5,853 bases of DNA from Neisseriales bacterium (GTDB lineage Bacteria > Pseudomonadota > Gammaproteobacteria > Burkholderiales > UBA11063): contig SSGY01000052.1 of the NCBI GenBank assembly GCA_008017145.1, positions 1-5,853 on the forward strand, given 5' to 3'. Below, piece by piece: positions 1 through 5,732 of this stretch (position 1 is the stretch's first letter; each line of letters begins with the position of its first letter). The notes beneath the pieces are model-generated. The model was not told the origin of the DNA and did not search any database. It was given only the letters and a program-made list of their open reading frames with translations. The position numbers were made by a program, and so were the translations under genes.

Positions 1-1464
1 GCTGCACGCATTTTTGAAATTATGCGTCAATGTGAAGTATCGGTAATCTTGATTTCTCAAGCTAGCTCGGAGCATTCACTATGCCTTGCGATTGCTAATA
101 AATCAGTTAATGCTGCAATTAACGCCCTAAACACCAATCTCAAATTTGAAATTGAAAATGGACAAATCAATAAAGTAACTGCTGATACAGGCTGTGCTAT
201 TCTAGCGGCAGTCGGTGACGGTATGGTTGGTAGTCCAGGGGTTGCAGGTAAATTCTTTGAAACTTTAGCTAAAGCCAATATTAATATCCGTGCGATTGCC
301 CAAGGTGCTTCAGAGCGTAATATCTCCGCAGTAATCAATAGTAAAGATATTAATAAAGCTCTACAAGCGGCACACTCTGGTTTCTATCTATCAGATCAGG
401 TAATTTCTGTTGGTCTAATTGGTCCGGGTGGAATCGGTTCTACTTTCCTAGATCAAGTCGAAGAAGCACGCGCTGCAATTAAAGCTAAATACCATGTAGA
501 TATCTGTGTACGTGGAATCATGAACAGCAAACAAATGTTACTTAGTGATGATGCACTATCAGGTAACTGGCGTGATAATTTTGCTAATCACTCAATTGAG
601 CCAGATATGGATACCTTTACCGCTCATTTACAAAGTGGTGACGTTCCGCATGCTGTTATTATTGACTGTACAGCAAGCACGGCTTTATCTAAACAATACC
701 TAAGCTTCTTTAACCAAGGTTTTAATGTAATTACACCAAATAAACATGCCAATGCTGGCGATATTGAATATCATAATCAAATCAAAGCAACCGCACGTAA
801 AAATGGTAATCATTATCTATACGAAGCTACGGTTTGCGCAGGCTTACCAGTCATCAATACGCTACAAGATTTGATTAAAACTGGTGATGAAATTATCACG
901 ATTGAAGGTGTGGTATCAGGTACACTTAGCTTTATTTTCAATGAATTAGGCAAAGGACGCATTTTCTCTGATATCGTTAAAGATGCTAAAGAATTAGGCT
1001 ATACTGAGCCAGACCCACGTGAAGATTTATCTGGACAAGATGTTGCCCGTAAACTAGTTTGCTTATCGCGTGAAATTGGCTACAATGTTTCATTAAGTGA
1101 TATTAGCGTAACTAACTTAGTTCCTGAAGAATTACGCAATTGCTCTATCGAAGAATTTATGACGCGCTTACCACAATTTGACGACCGAATTATGGGTATG
1201 GCAAATGAAGCTGCAGCTAAAGGTGAAAAATTAACCTATGCAGGTAAAATCCATGCTGATGGTACAGTAAGTGTTGCGATTCAATCCGTAGCACAAAGCC
1301 ATCCATTAGCTCGCTTAAATGGTACTGACAATATCATCATTTTCCAAACTAAACGCTATGATGCAACTCGCCCAATGATTATTCAAGGGCCTGGTGCGGG
1401 TGCTGCAGTTACTGCTGCAGGTATCTTCGCTGATTTATTACGTTTAACTTCGTACTTATACTAA
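1..1464 (+). CDS. thrA: Bifunctional aspartokinase I/homoserine dehydrogenase I, C-terminal part (5' end outside window)
   Basis: This cytoplasmic enzyme carries out steps 1 (aspartate phosphorylation) and 3 (aspartate semialdehyde to homoserine, NAD(P)H-dependent) of threonine synthesis. The frame is open from base 1, and the first residues (AARIFEIM) already match the regulatory region of E. coli ThrA, so the 487 residues seen are the C-terminal ~60% of a protein of roughly 820; the kinase domain lies upstream. In fragment numbering, an ACT-type regulatory segment includes VGDGM (71-75) and RAIAQGASERNIS (from 97), typical of threonine feedback control. The Rossmann loop GPGGIG is at 141-146, TPNK at 245-248 and the GVVSGTLSFIF core from 303. 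The dehydrogenase signature TEPDPREDLSGQDVARK spans 335-351, with the expected catalytic Asp347 and Lys351. The C-terminal GPGAGAAVTAAGIFADLL is intact. No lesion is seen. It is followed 13 bp later by thrB. The presence of ACT domains directly before the dehydrogenase is what argues for the fused enzyme rather than a stand-alone hom gene. Confidence 0.97.
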   Translation, partial: AARIFEIMRQCEVSVILISQASSEHSLCLAIANKSVNAAINALNTNLKFEIENGQINKVTADTGCAILAAVGDGMVGSPGVAGKFFETLAKANINIRAIAQGASERNISAVINSKDINKALQAAHSGFYLSDQVISVGLIGPGGIGSTFLDQVEEARAAIKAKYHVDICVRGIMNSKQMLLSDDALSGNWRDNFANHSIEPDMDTFTAHLQSGDVPHAVIIDCTASTALSKQYLSFFNQGFNVITPNKHANAGDIEYHNQIKATARKNGNHYLYEATVCAGLPVINTLQDLIKTGDEIITIEGVVSGTLSFIFNELGKGRIFSDIVKDAKELGYTEPDPREDLSGQDVARKLVCLSREIGYNVSLSDISVTNLVPEELRNCSIEEFMTRLPQFDDRIMGMANEAAAKGEKLTYAGKIHADGTVSVAIQSVAQSHPLARLNGTDNIIIFQTKRYDATRPMIIQGPGAGAAVTAAGIFADLLRLTSYLY

Positions 1465-1477
1465 GCGGGAAAACATT

Positions 1478-2419
1478 ATGAGTTTATTAAAAGCAGATGT
1501 TAACCGCGTAAGTGCTTTTGCGCCAGCAACCAGTGCCAATCTGGGCGTTGGCTTTGATATTCTCGGTTTAGCGTTGGATGCTGTAGGTGATACAGTAACT
1601 CTAACTAAGCGCGATGATAATCAAATTGTTATTGAAAAAATTAACTCTGTAACTGGTTTACCTTTAGAGCCGACTAAAAACACGGCTTCATTTGCCGTGC
1701 AAAAAATGTGTGAAGATTTGGGCATCACCACCGGATTTTCATTACAAATTGACAAAGGTATTGCAATGGGTTCTGGCATGGGCGGCTCTGCTGCTTCAGC
1801 CGTTGCTGCAGTAGTTGCGTTAAATGGATTCCTAAGCTCCCCAATTAGCAAAGAGCGTTTAGTTGAGTTTGCGCTTTATGGCGAAGAGATTGCGTCTGGT
1901 GGACGTCATGCAGATAATGTTGCACCGTGTGTTTTTGGTGGAATCACGCTCATTCGCAGTATTGATCCAATGGAGGTTATTAATCTACCCTACCCTGAGC
2001 TGTATTGCGTAATTGTTCATCCACATTTGCAAGTTGAAACCAAAAGTGCGCGTGGTATCTTGAGTCCAACCGTTGCGCTAAAAAAATACATTGAGCAATC
2101 TGCAGCTCTCGCAGCAGCAATCTGTGCTTTTTATCAAAAAGATGTTGAGTTACTACGCCGTTCAATGCAAGATTTAATCATTGAACCACAGCGCGCAGCT
2201 TTAGTAACGGGCTATTATGATGTTAAGCAAGCAGCAATTGATGCTGGTGCGATTAGTGCTACTTTATCCGGTTCTGGTCCAAGCTTACTAGCTTTCTGTG
2301 AAAGCAAAACTGGTGCCGAATCAGTTGCACAAGCTATGCTTACCGCATTTAAGCAACATCAGGTTAACGCTGATCATTGGATTTCCCCGATCAATCCTAA
2401 TGGCGCTTATACGCTTTGA
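1478..2419 (+). CDS. thrB: Homoserine kinase (GHMP kinase family)
   Basis: Phosphorylates L-homoserine with ATP to O-phospho-L-homoserine, the substrate of ThrC, in the cytoplasm. At 313 residues it is close to the usual ~310. The three GHMP kinase motifs are present: the N-terminal APATSANLGVGFDILG (15-30), the glycine/serine-rich ATP-binding loop MGSGMGGSAAS (97-107), and the C-terminal SGSGPSLLAF (264-273). HADNVAP (144-150) corresponds to the substrate-side HYDNVAP segment of E. coli ThrB. The ATG at 1478 gives an N-terminus about 10 residues longer than E. coli before the first motif. It is supported by GGGA at 1467-1470, seven bases upstream, and by the absence of a later good start before the APATSAN motif. 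The gap of only 13 bp from the thrA stop suggests co-transcription and possibly translational coupling. Confidence 0.97.
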   Translation: MSLLKADVNRVSAFAPATSANLGVGFDILGLALDAVGDTVTLTKRDDNQIVIEKINSVTGLPLEPTKNTASFAVQKMCEDLGITTGFSLQIDKGIAMGSGMGGSAASAVAAVVALNGFLSSPISKERLVEFALYGEEIASGGRHADNVAPCVFGGITLIRSIDPMEVINLPYPELYCVIVHPHLQVETKSARGILSPTVALKKYIEQSAALAAAICAFYQKDVELLRRSMQDLIIEPQRAALVTGYYDVKQAAIDAGAISATLSGSGPSLLAFCESKTGAESVAQAMLTAFKQHQVNADHWISPINPNGAYTL

Positions 2420-2445
2420 TTTTGAATTAAATTTATACTAAAAAT

Positions 2446-2450
2446 AGGAA
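2446..2450 (+). promoter_or_regulatory. Shine-Dalgarno sequence of thrC
   Basis: AGGAA nine bases before the ATG at 2460, in an otherwise A/T-only stretch. It fixes the start codon and shows that thrC has its own ribosome binding site rather than depending on coupling to thrB, whose stop is 40 bp upstream. Confidence 0.75.
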
Positions 2451-2459
2451 TATAATAAT

Positions 2460-3734
2460 ATGTTATTTTATAGTACTCGCGATAAAAACAATACCAAAAC
2501 AGTTAGTCAAGCGATTTTGCAAGGATTGGCTGAAGATGGTGGTTTATTTGTCCCTCAACAATTCCCACAAATCGACTGGGCAAAGCTCGATCCTAAACTT
2601 AGCTACCCACAATTCGCTGCCACAATTTTGGCAGATTATTTCAAAGGTGATGAGCTTGAATCGCAATTAGCAGACATTTGCAAAAATGCCTTTAATTTCC
2701 CATTGGTAGTTCGTCCACTAAATAACAATACTTCAATCATGGAATTATTTCATGGTCCAACTCTGTCATTTAAAGATTTTGGTGCGCGCTTTTTAGCTGA
2801 GTGTATGAGCCGCTTATCAAAAAATCGTAAAACTACGATTGTGGTTGCAACTTCTGGTGATACTGGTTCAGCAGTAGCTAGTGCCTTTCATCAAAAGCCT
2901 AACGTTGATGTAGTTGTAATGTTCCCTAAAGGACAAATCTCCAAACGTCAAGAACAACAAATCACTTGTTGGGGCGACAATATTTGCGCATTAGCCGTTG
3001 AAGGTACATTTGATGATTGCCAAAAAATCGTTAAGCAAGCATTTAGCGACGAATGGTGGACATCTCAGGCGCATTTAAGTAGCGCTAACAGTATCAACAT
3101 CGCACGTCTATTGCCACAATTAACTTACTATGCTTATACTAGCTGGCAGTTTTATCTGACTAACAAAGAGCAAGCTGGTTATGTAATTCCAACTGGTAAT
3201 GTTGGTAATTCGACTGCTGCATACTGGGCTAAAGCGATGGGTTTCCCTATTCGTGAAATCGTGTTGGCAACCAATGCTAACCGCGTTATTTCTGATTATA
3301 TCAGCAATGGTAAATTTGAACCTAAAGCTAGTGTCGCAACTATTGCCAATGCGATGGATGTTGGTAATCCAAGTAATTTTGAGCGCCTAAGTCATTTATA
3401 TAATACTTTGGATAGTTTCAAAGCGAATGTAACCGCTTTTAGCGTGAATGATGAGCAAATTCGTCAAATCATCAAAGAAGTAAATCAGCAATTTAATTAC
3501 GTAGTGTGTCCACACACCGCAACTGGCTATTTTGCCCGTAAAGAATTAAGCGCTGCACCGTGGATAATTGCCGCAACCGCAGATCCATGTAAATTTGAAA
3601 CCATCATTGAGCCAATTACCGGTACGACTCTTCCTGTTGCTGAGCAATTACAAGCTATTTTGGCAAAACCAGCTCAAGTAGTTGAAGTTCCTGCCGATAT
3701 CAACGCAGTACAGCAAGCTTTTGCTAGCAAATAA
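2460..3734 (+). CDS. thrC: Threonine synthase (PLP-dependent)
   Basis: Converts O-phosphohomoserine and water to L-threonine and phosphate, the last step of the pathway. It is 424 residues long, close to E. coli ThrC (428), and starts with the conserved MLFYSTRD-type N-terminus. The PLP Schiff-base lysine is Lys105 in HGPTLSFKDFGARF (98-111). The substrate/phosphate-binding loop TSGDTGSAV is at 131-139 and the PLP-phosphate-binding PTGNVGNS at 244-251. The late segment from PHTATGY to the C-terminus is complete. The start has AGGAA at 2446-2450 with a 9-base spacer. It lies 40 bp after thrB, in a very AT-rich gap where no convincing spaced promoter was found, so it is most likely read from the operon promoter. 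Its stop codon lies inside the base of the downstream terminator hairpin. Confidence 0.97.
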   Translation: MLFYSTRDKNNTKTVSQAILQGLAEDGGLFVPQQFPQIDWAKLDPKLSYPQFAATILADYFKGDELESQLADICKNAFNFPLVVRPLNNNTSIMELFHGPTLSFKDFGARFLAECMSRLSKNRKTTIVVATSGDTGSAVASAFHQKPNVDVVVMFPKGQISKRQEQQITCWGDNICALAVEGTFDDCQKIVKQAFSDEWWTSQAHLSSANSINIARLLPQLTYYAYTSWQFYLTNKEQAGYVIPTGNVGNSTAAYWAKAMGFPIREIVLATNANRVISDYISNGKFEPKASVATIANAMDVGNPSNFERLSHLYNTLDSFKANVTAFSVNDEQIRQIIKEVNQQFNYVVCPHTATGYFARKELSAAPWIIAATADPCKFETIIEPITGTTLPVAEQLQAILAKPAQVVEVPADINAVQQAFASK

Positions 3735-3768
3735 AAAAGTGAGAGTATCATACTCTCACTTTTTTATT
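3730..3768 (+). terminator. Bidirectional intrinsic terminator of the thr operon
   Basis: A perfect inverted repeat: the left arm 3730-3747 pairs with 3751-3768 around the loop TCA. The stable core is GTGAGAGTA/TACTCTCAC (3739-3747 with 3751-3759), flanked by an A-run on the left and a T-run on the right (3760-3765). Read on the + strand it is a standard Rho-independent terminator directly after thrC, and the thrC stop codon (3732-3734) is inside the stem base. Read on the minus strand, the A-run before the core becomes a T-run (six T), so it can also stop transcription arriving from the right. This matches the small minus-strand ORF ending at 3778. Confidence 0.9.
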
Positions 3769-3777
3769 ATCCCGAAT

Positions 3778-3876
3778 CTATCTTTTTGACATAATCCAAG
3801 ACTGACTTTCCATTTCACTTGCTTGTATTACAAGTTCAATATAAGCTTCAAATATTTTCACGATAGTCTGTAACAT
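3778..3876 (-). CDS. Putative small protein, 32 residues, amphipathic
   Basis: An unrecognised short ORF starting with ATG (CAT at 3874-3876) and ending with TAG (CTA at 3778-3780). Evidence that it is real: AGGA (TCCT at 3886-3889) lies nine bases before the start; a terminator with a T-run in its direction follows ten bases after the stop; and a candidate promoter and folded leader lie upstream. The protein begins MLQTIVKIFEAYIELVIQAS and ends SWIMSKR. Residues 2-20 form a plausible amphipathic helix: polar residues Q3, K7, E10, E14 and Q18 recur every three to four positions, and the remainder is mainly I, L, V, F, Y and A. The charges make a simple transmembrane segment unlikely; a membrane-surface or oligomerising helix is possible. 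It is convergent with thrC. No family is recognised and no function is claimed; a type I toxin-like peptide or a small regulatory protein are both open. Chance occurrence of a 32-codon ORF is quite possible, so the surrounding signals carry the case. Confidence 0.5.
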   Translation of the reverse strand: MLQTIVKIFEAYIELVIQASEMESQSWIMSKR

Positions 3877-3885
3877 AATGATAAT

Positions 3886-3889
3886 TCCT
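3886..3889 (-). promoter_or_regulatory. Shine-Dalgarno sequence of the 32-codon ORF
   Basis: AGGA on the minus strand (extended to AGGAA), nine bases before the ATG at 3876. It is the only purine-rich site in the A/T-rich leader near the start and is the main reason for choosing this start. Confidence 0.5.
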
Positions 3890-3926
3890 GTTTTTAAATT
3901 AAAATAGCTAAGTTAGAAATATTTAC

Positions 3927-3950
3927 AGACGTGATTTTACAAAATCGTCT
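3927..3950. repeat. Small bulged hairpin in the leader region
   Basis: AGAC (3927-3930) and GATTTT (3933-3938) pair with AAAATC (3941-3946) and GTCT (3947-3950). This gives ten base pairs around a two-base loop, with a two-base bulge (GT, 3931-3932). In practice the loop would open by two or more pairs. It lies between the large palindrome at 3952 and the ribosome binding site of the minus-strand ORF, separated from the palindrome by one base. Confidence 0.55.
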
Positions 3951-3951
3951 C

Positions 3952-3989
3952 TAAGAATACAATCACCAATTTTGGTGATTGTATTCTTA
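3952..3989. repeat. Perfect 18-bp inverted repeat (long hairpin or operator)
   Basis: The arm 3952-3969 (TAAGAATACAATCACCAA) is exactly complementary to 3972-3989, with TT between. No T-run follows it on either strand, so it is not a textbook terminator. It lies about 75 bases upstream of the small minus-strand ORF, between that ORF and its candidate -10 box, so in that direction it would fold in the leader RNA. Alternatives are a dimeric-regulator binding site, a palindromic intergenic repeat unit, or a Rho-independent stop with a poor tail. Confidence 0.8.
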
Positions 3990-4013
3990 TATAAAATTAG
4001 CTTACAATAAAAA

Positions 4014-4043
4014 ATTATAGTCAGATATTAAACCACATAAAAA
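4014..4043 (-). promoter_or_regulatory. Candidate promoter for the minus-strand small ORF
   Basis: A consensus TATAAT -10 box on the minus strand (ATTATA at 4014-4019). The -35 region 18 bases further upstream (TTTTTA, 4038-4043) is a poor match. Transcription would start near 4007, giving a leader of about 130 bases that contains both hairpins (3952-3989 and 3927-3950) before the ORF. In sequence this AT-rich, a consensus -10 box can occur by chance. Confidence 0.3.
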
Positions 4044-4260
4044 CTCATAATAACCGCCAAATCTAAAATAAATTAGCACAACAATGAGTCAATTAGCTAC
4101 ATCAAACGATCATTATAGCGAATTAGTATGACTATTCTTTAAAAGCCAAGCGTAGGAATATAAATACTATAGCTCAAGAAAATATTAAAGTCTCATTACT
4201 CGAATTAAGATAAGCATCTACGATATTTTTTCACTTAATTGTAATGATAAAAGCAGCGGT
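4020..4260. other. AT-rich intergenic stretch without a recognised feature
   Basis: About 240 bases with stops in all frames, no ORF with a credible ribosome binding site, no tRNA-like fold and no strong inverted repeat found by eye. It separates the candidate minus-strand unit from the lipoprotein gene. The only notable items are weak promoter-like hexamers expected in such composition, for example TTGACT followed by TATTTT on the minus strand near 4070-4097. Decayed coding sequence cannot be excluded without a search. Confidence 0.5.
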
Positions 4261-4266
4261 GAAAGG

Positions 4267-4272
4267 TATAAT
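4267..4272 (+). promoter_or_regulatory. Candidate -10 box of the lipoprotein gene
   Basis: A consensus TATAAT at 4267-4272, about 115 bases before the ATG at 4387. No good -35 hexamer lies at 16-18 bases; TTGTAA at 4239-4244 is 22 bases away, which is too far for a normal sigma-70 promoter. An activator-dependent promoter or a chance match are both possible. It would give a leader of roughly 105-110 bases. Confidence 0.3.
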
Positions 4273-4386
4273 ATACTACTGTATCGCAGCGCAAATCGTC
4301 AATAATCTGATAATGCAGCTTTGTTTATGAATAAACGATTAAATAGAACATCTGTTTTTTAAAATTCCAGCACCAAAGGTATAAAA

Positions 4387-5613
4387 ATGAAGTTTAAATT
4401 CACTTTAATAAATCTAAAAAAGTCCTTTATAATAATGGCAATTTCAGGTTTGCTTGCCTGCAGCAGTAGTACTTGTTCCAGTGATGGAAATTCGCCTCAA
4501 CCTTTTGCAGTAAATAATCCATTAACCATTGATAGCGCTGGAGTTGTACCTGTGATTGGAGATAACACAACAACAAGCATAATATACGTGCACAACAACA
4601 CACAACAAACCATAAAAGAAATCAAGTACAGTGCAAAATTAAATACTGGTGAGGGAAACTTTCTAGATAACAATAGCACAGGAACGTGTGCGACGATACC
4701 AGCAGGTCAATCCTGCCCTTTAACCTTCACAACGCCAACTATAAGCAAAACTACAGCGCAAGGGTCGGCATTAATTACTGCAAATTATAGTTATAACAAT
4801 CAAGCACTTCAATTCAATCAAACATTAAGCTTTAGTCGTATAGATGATAATATAGCAAAAGGAGCGCTATTTTCTTCTGGAGTATCACTTAGTGGATCTG
4901 GCAATGATATGGCGTATGGTACAGTATACATCTATGGTAGTGGACTTAATAAAGTTTACACAGTGAATAGTATCACCTCGAATAAAAGTGGTGTACAGAT
5001 AATCCAAGGTAATATCAGTGGTAAACAACTTCAATCAAATTATGTGTCAGCTTTAGAGGTAAGCGCGCCAACAAACTTATTAAATAATGCAGCCTCTACA
5101 ACAGCTAAAACTAACCTAGCAATCAATAATGATGGCGGCTATAATGCTACTCTTACGGCAATATCTTCATCAGACGGTAATAACTATACTTCAACGTCAA
5201 ACGTAGGAGTAACGCCATCAACTTCAGGAGCTATTTTAACCTCTGGTAATGTACCAATCATTGATACTAATATTGCTAATCCAACTGGAACGTTATACAT
5301 AACTAATGCAGGTAATCAGGCGGCGAATATAGGAGTAATATCTTTTCCTGCAGGTGTTACTCGAACTGGAGGTGATTGTAGTTCAAACTTGGAGTCTACC
5401 GCAGGTTGCAGCATAGTATTTAGTGTACCGCAATCAAGTGGAAACGGTAATATAACTGTTAACTACACAGGTGGCAGCGCAAGTTCACTTGTCTCTACTA
5501 TTGTCTGGTATAATGGTAAAAATGAAGCATTATTGCAAATGACTGCCAACCCAAACCCACTGACTTTTAATGCATCAGTTGGAGCTAATACAACTGTGAT
5601 ATTAAATAGTTGA
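4387..5613 (+). CDS. Putative outer-membrane lipoprotein with Ig-like repeats, possibly C-terminally truncated
   Basis: A 408-residue protein with a lipoprotein signal: basic N-terminus (MKFKFTLINLKK), hydrophobic core and a lipobox-like GLLAC with Cys25 as the likely lipidated residue. Ser at +2 fits outer-membrane sorting; the Leu at -2 is slightly atypical. The rest is rich in S, T, N and G, as in exported beta-sandwich proteins. At least two related modules are visible: about 45-150 with Cys101/Cys110 (CATIPAGQSCPLTFTTP), and about 285-375 with Cys331/Cys341 (CSSNLESTAGCSIVFSVP). A divergent module (about 155-260) lies between. The layout resembles the Ig-like/choice-of-anchor class of extracellular domains, by pattern only. 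The sequence then restarts with NPNPLTFNASVGANTTVILNS and stops, as if a further repeat had been cut. Start: AAAGG at 4375-4379, seven bases before ATG; the next Met (residue 17) would destroy the signal peptide. The gene uses ATA for isoleucine often, unlike the thr genes, suggesting different ancestry or weaker codon selection. Ligand and function unknown; it appears monocistronic. Confidence 0.85.
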   Translation: MKFKFTLINLKKSFIIMAISGLLACSSSTCSSDGNSPQPFAVNNPLTIDSAGVVPVIGDNTTTSIIYVHNNTQQTIKEIKYSAKLNTGEGNFLDNNSTGTCATIPAGQSCPLTFTTPTISKTTAQGSALITANYSYNNQALQFNQTLSFSRIDDNIAKGALFSSGVSLSGSGNDMAYGTVYIYGSGLNKVYTVNSITSNKSGVQIIQGNISGKQLQSNYVSALEVSAPTNLLNNAASTTAKTNLAINNDGGYNATLTAISSSDGNNYTSTSNVGVTPSTSGAILTSGNVPIIDTNIANPTGTLYITNAGNQAANIGVISFPAGVTRTGGDCSSNLESTAGCSIVFSVPQSSGNGNITVNYTGGSASSLVSTIVWYNGKNEALLQMTANPNPLTFNASVGANTTVILNS

Positions 5614-5672
5614 TGCTAAAAATCATCTATCAATCTGATTTAATTTAATAATATGCTATTTTCATAAGCTAA

Positions 5673-5716
5673 ATATTGCAAGAAATGGTAAAATAATGCT
5701 TTAAACCTTGCAATAT
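5673..5716. repeat. 10-bp inverted repeat upstream of the transposase start
   Basis: ATATTGCAAG (5673-5682) is exactly complementary to CTTGCAATAT (5707-5716), with 24 bases between. It sits in the 119-bp gap between the lipoprotein stop and the transposase start, and the right arm ends 16 bases before that start. It may be a hairpin in the transposase leader, a pair of transposase-binding sites, or include a part of the insertion sequence end. The terminal repeat itself cannot be assigned because the other end of the element is outside the window. Confidence 0.6.
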
Positions 5717-5732
5717 CAGTGAGCAAAAAAGC

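Noticed and set aside
57..338. 93-codon minus-strand ORF inside thrA
   Set aside because: It lies antisense to an unambiguous conserved ThrA domain and has no ribosome binding site or recognisable protein features; it is a composition shadow.
1621..2165. Minus-strand ORFs of 76 and 61 codons inside thrB
   Set aside because: They are antisense to conserved homoserine kinase motifs and show no independent start signals.
2420..2459. Possible internal promoter before thrC (TATAAT at 2451-2456, TATACT at 2434-2439)
   Set aside because: No -35-like hexamer stands at 16-18 bases from either box (TTGAAT is 23 from one, TTGATT 12 from the other), and one box overlaps the SD-to-start spacer.
3199..3390. 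63-codon + strand ORF in another frame of thrC
   Set aside because: It lies within the conserved PLP-binding half of ThrC. The hydrophobic translation results from reading the thrC codons out of frame.
4084..4131. 15-codon ORF (MSQLATSNDHYSELV) on the + strand
   Set aside because: It is too short, without a ribosome binding site or terminator, in AT-rich DNA where such ORFs are expected by chance.
4497..4679. 60-codon minus-strand ORF inside the lipoprotein gene
   Set aside because: It is antisense to the first repeat module; its cysteine/leucine-rich translation is typical of the complement of N/T-rich codons.
5614..5640. Simple frameshift explanation for the lipoprotein C-terminus
   Set aside because: The other two frames just after 5613 also reach stops within a few codons and give no repeat-like sequence, so a single-base frameshift does not restore the protein.
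5620..5641. Weak hairpin AAATCA/TGATTT after the lipoprotein stop as a terminator
   Set aside because: Only six A/T-rich pairs with a ten-base loop and no proper T-run; too weak to call.
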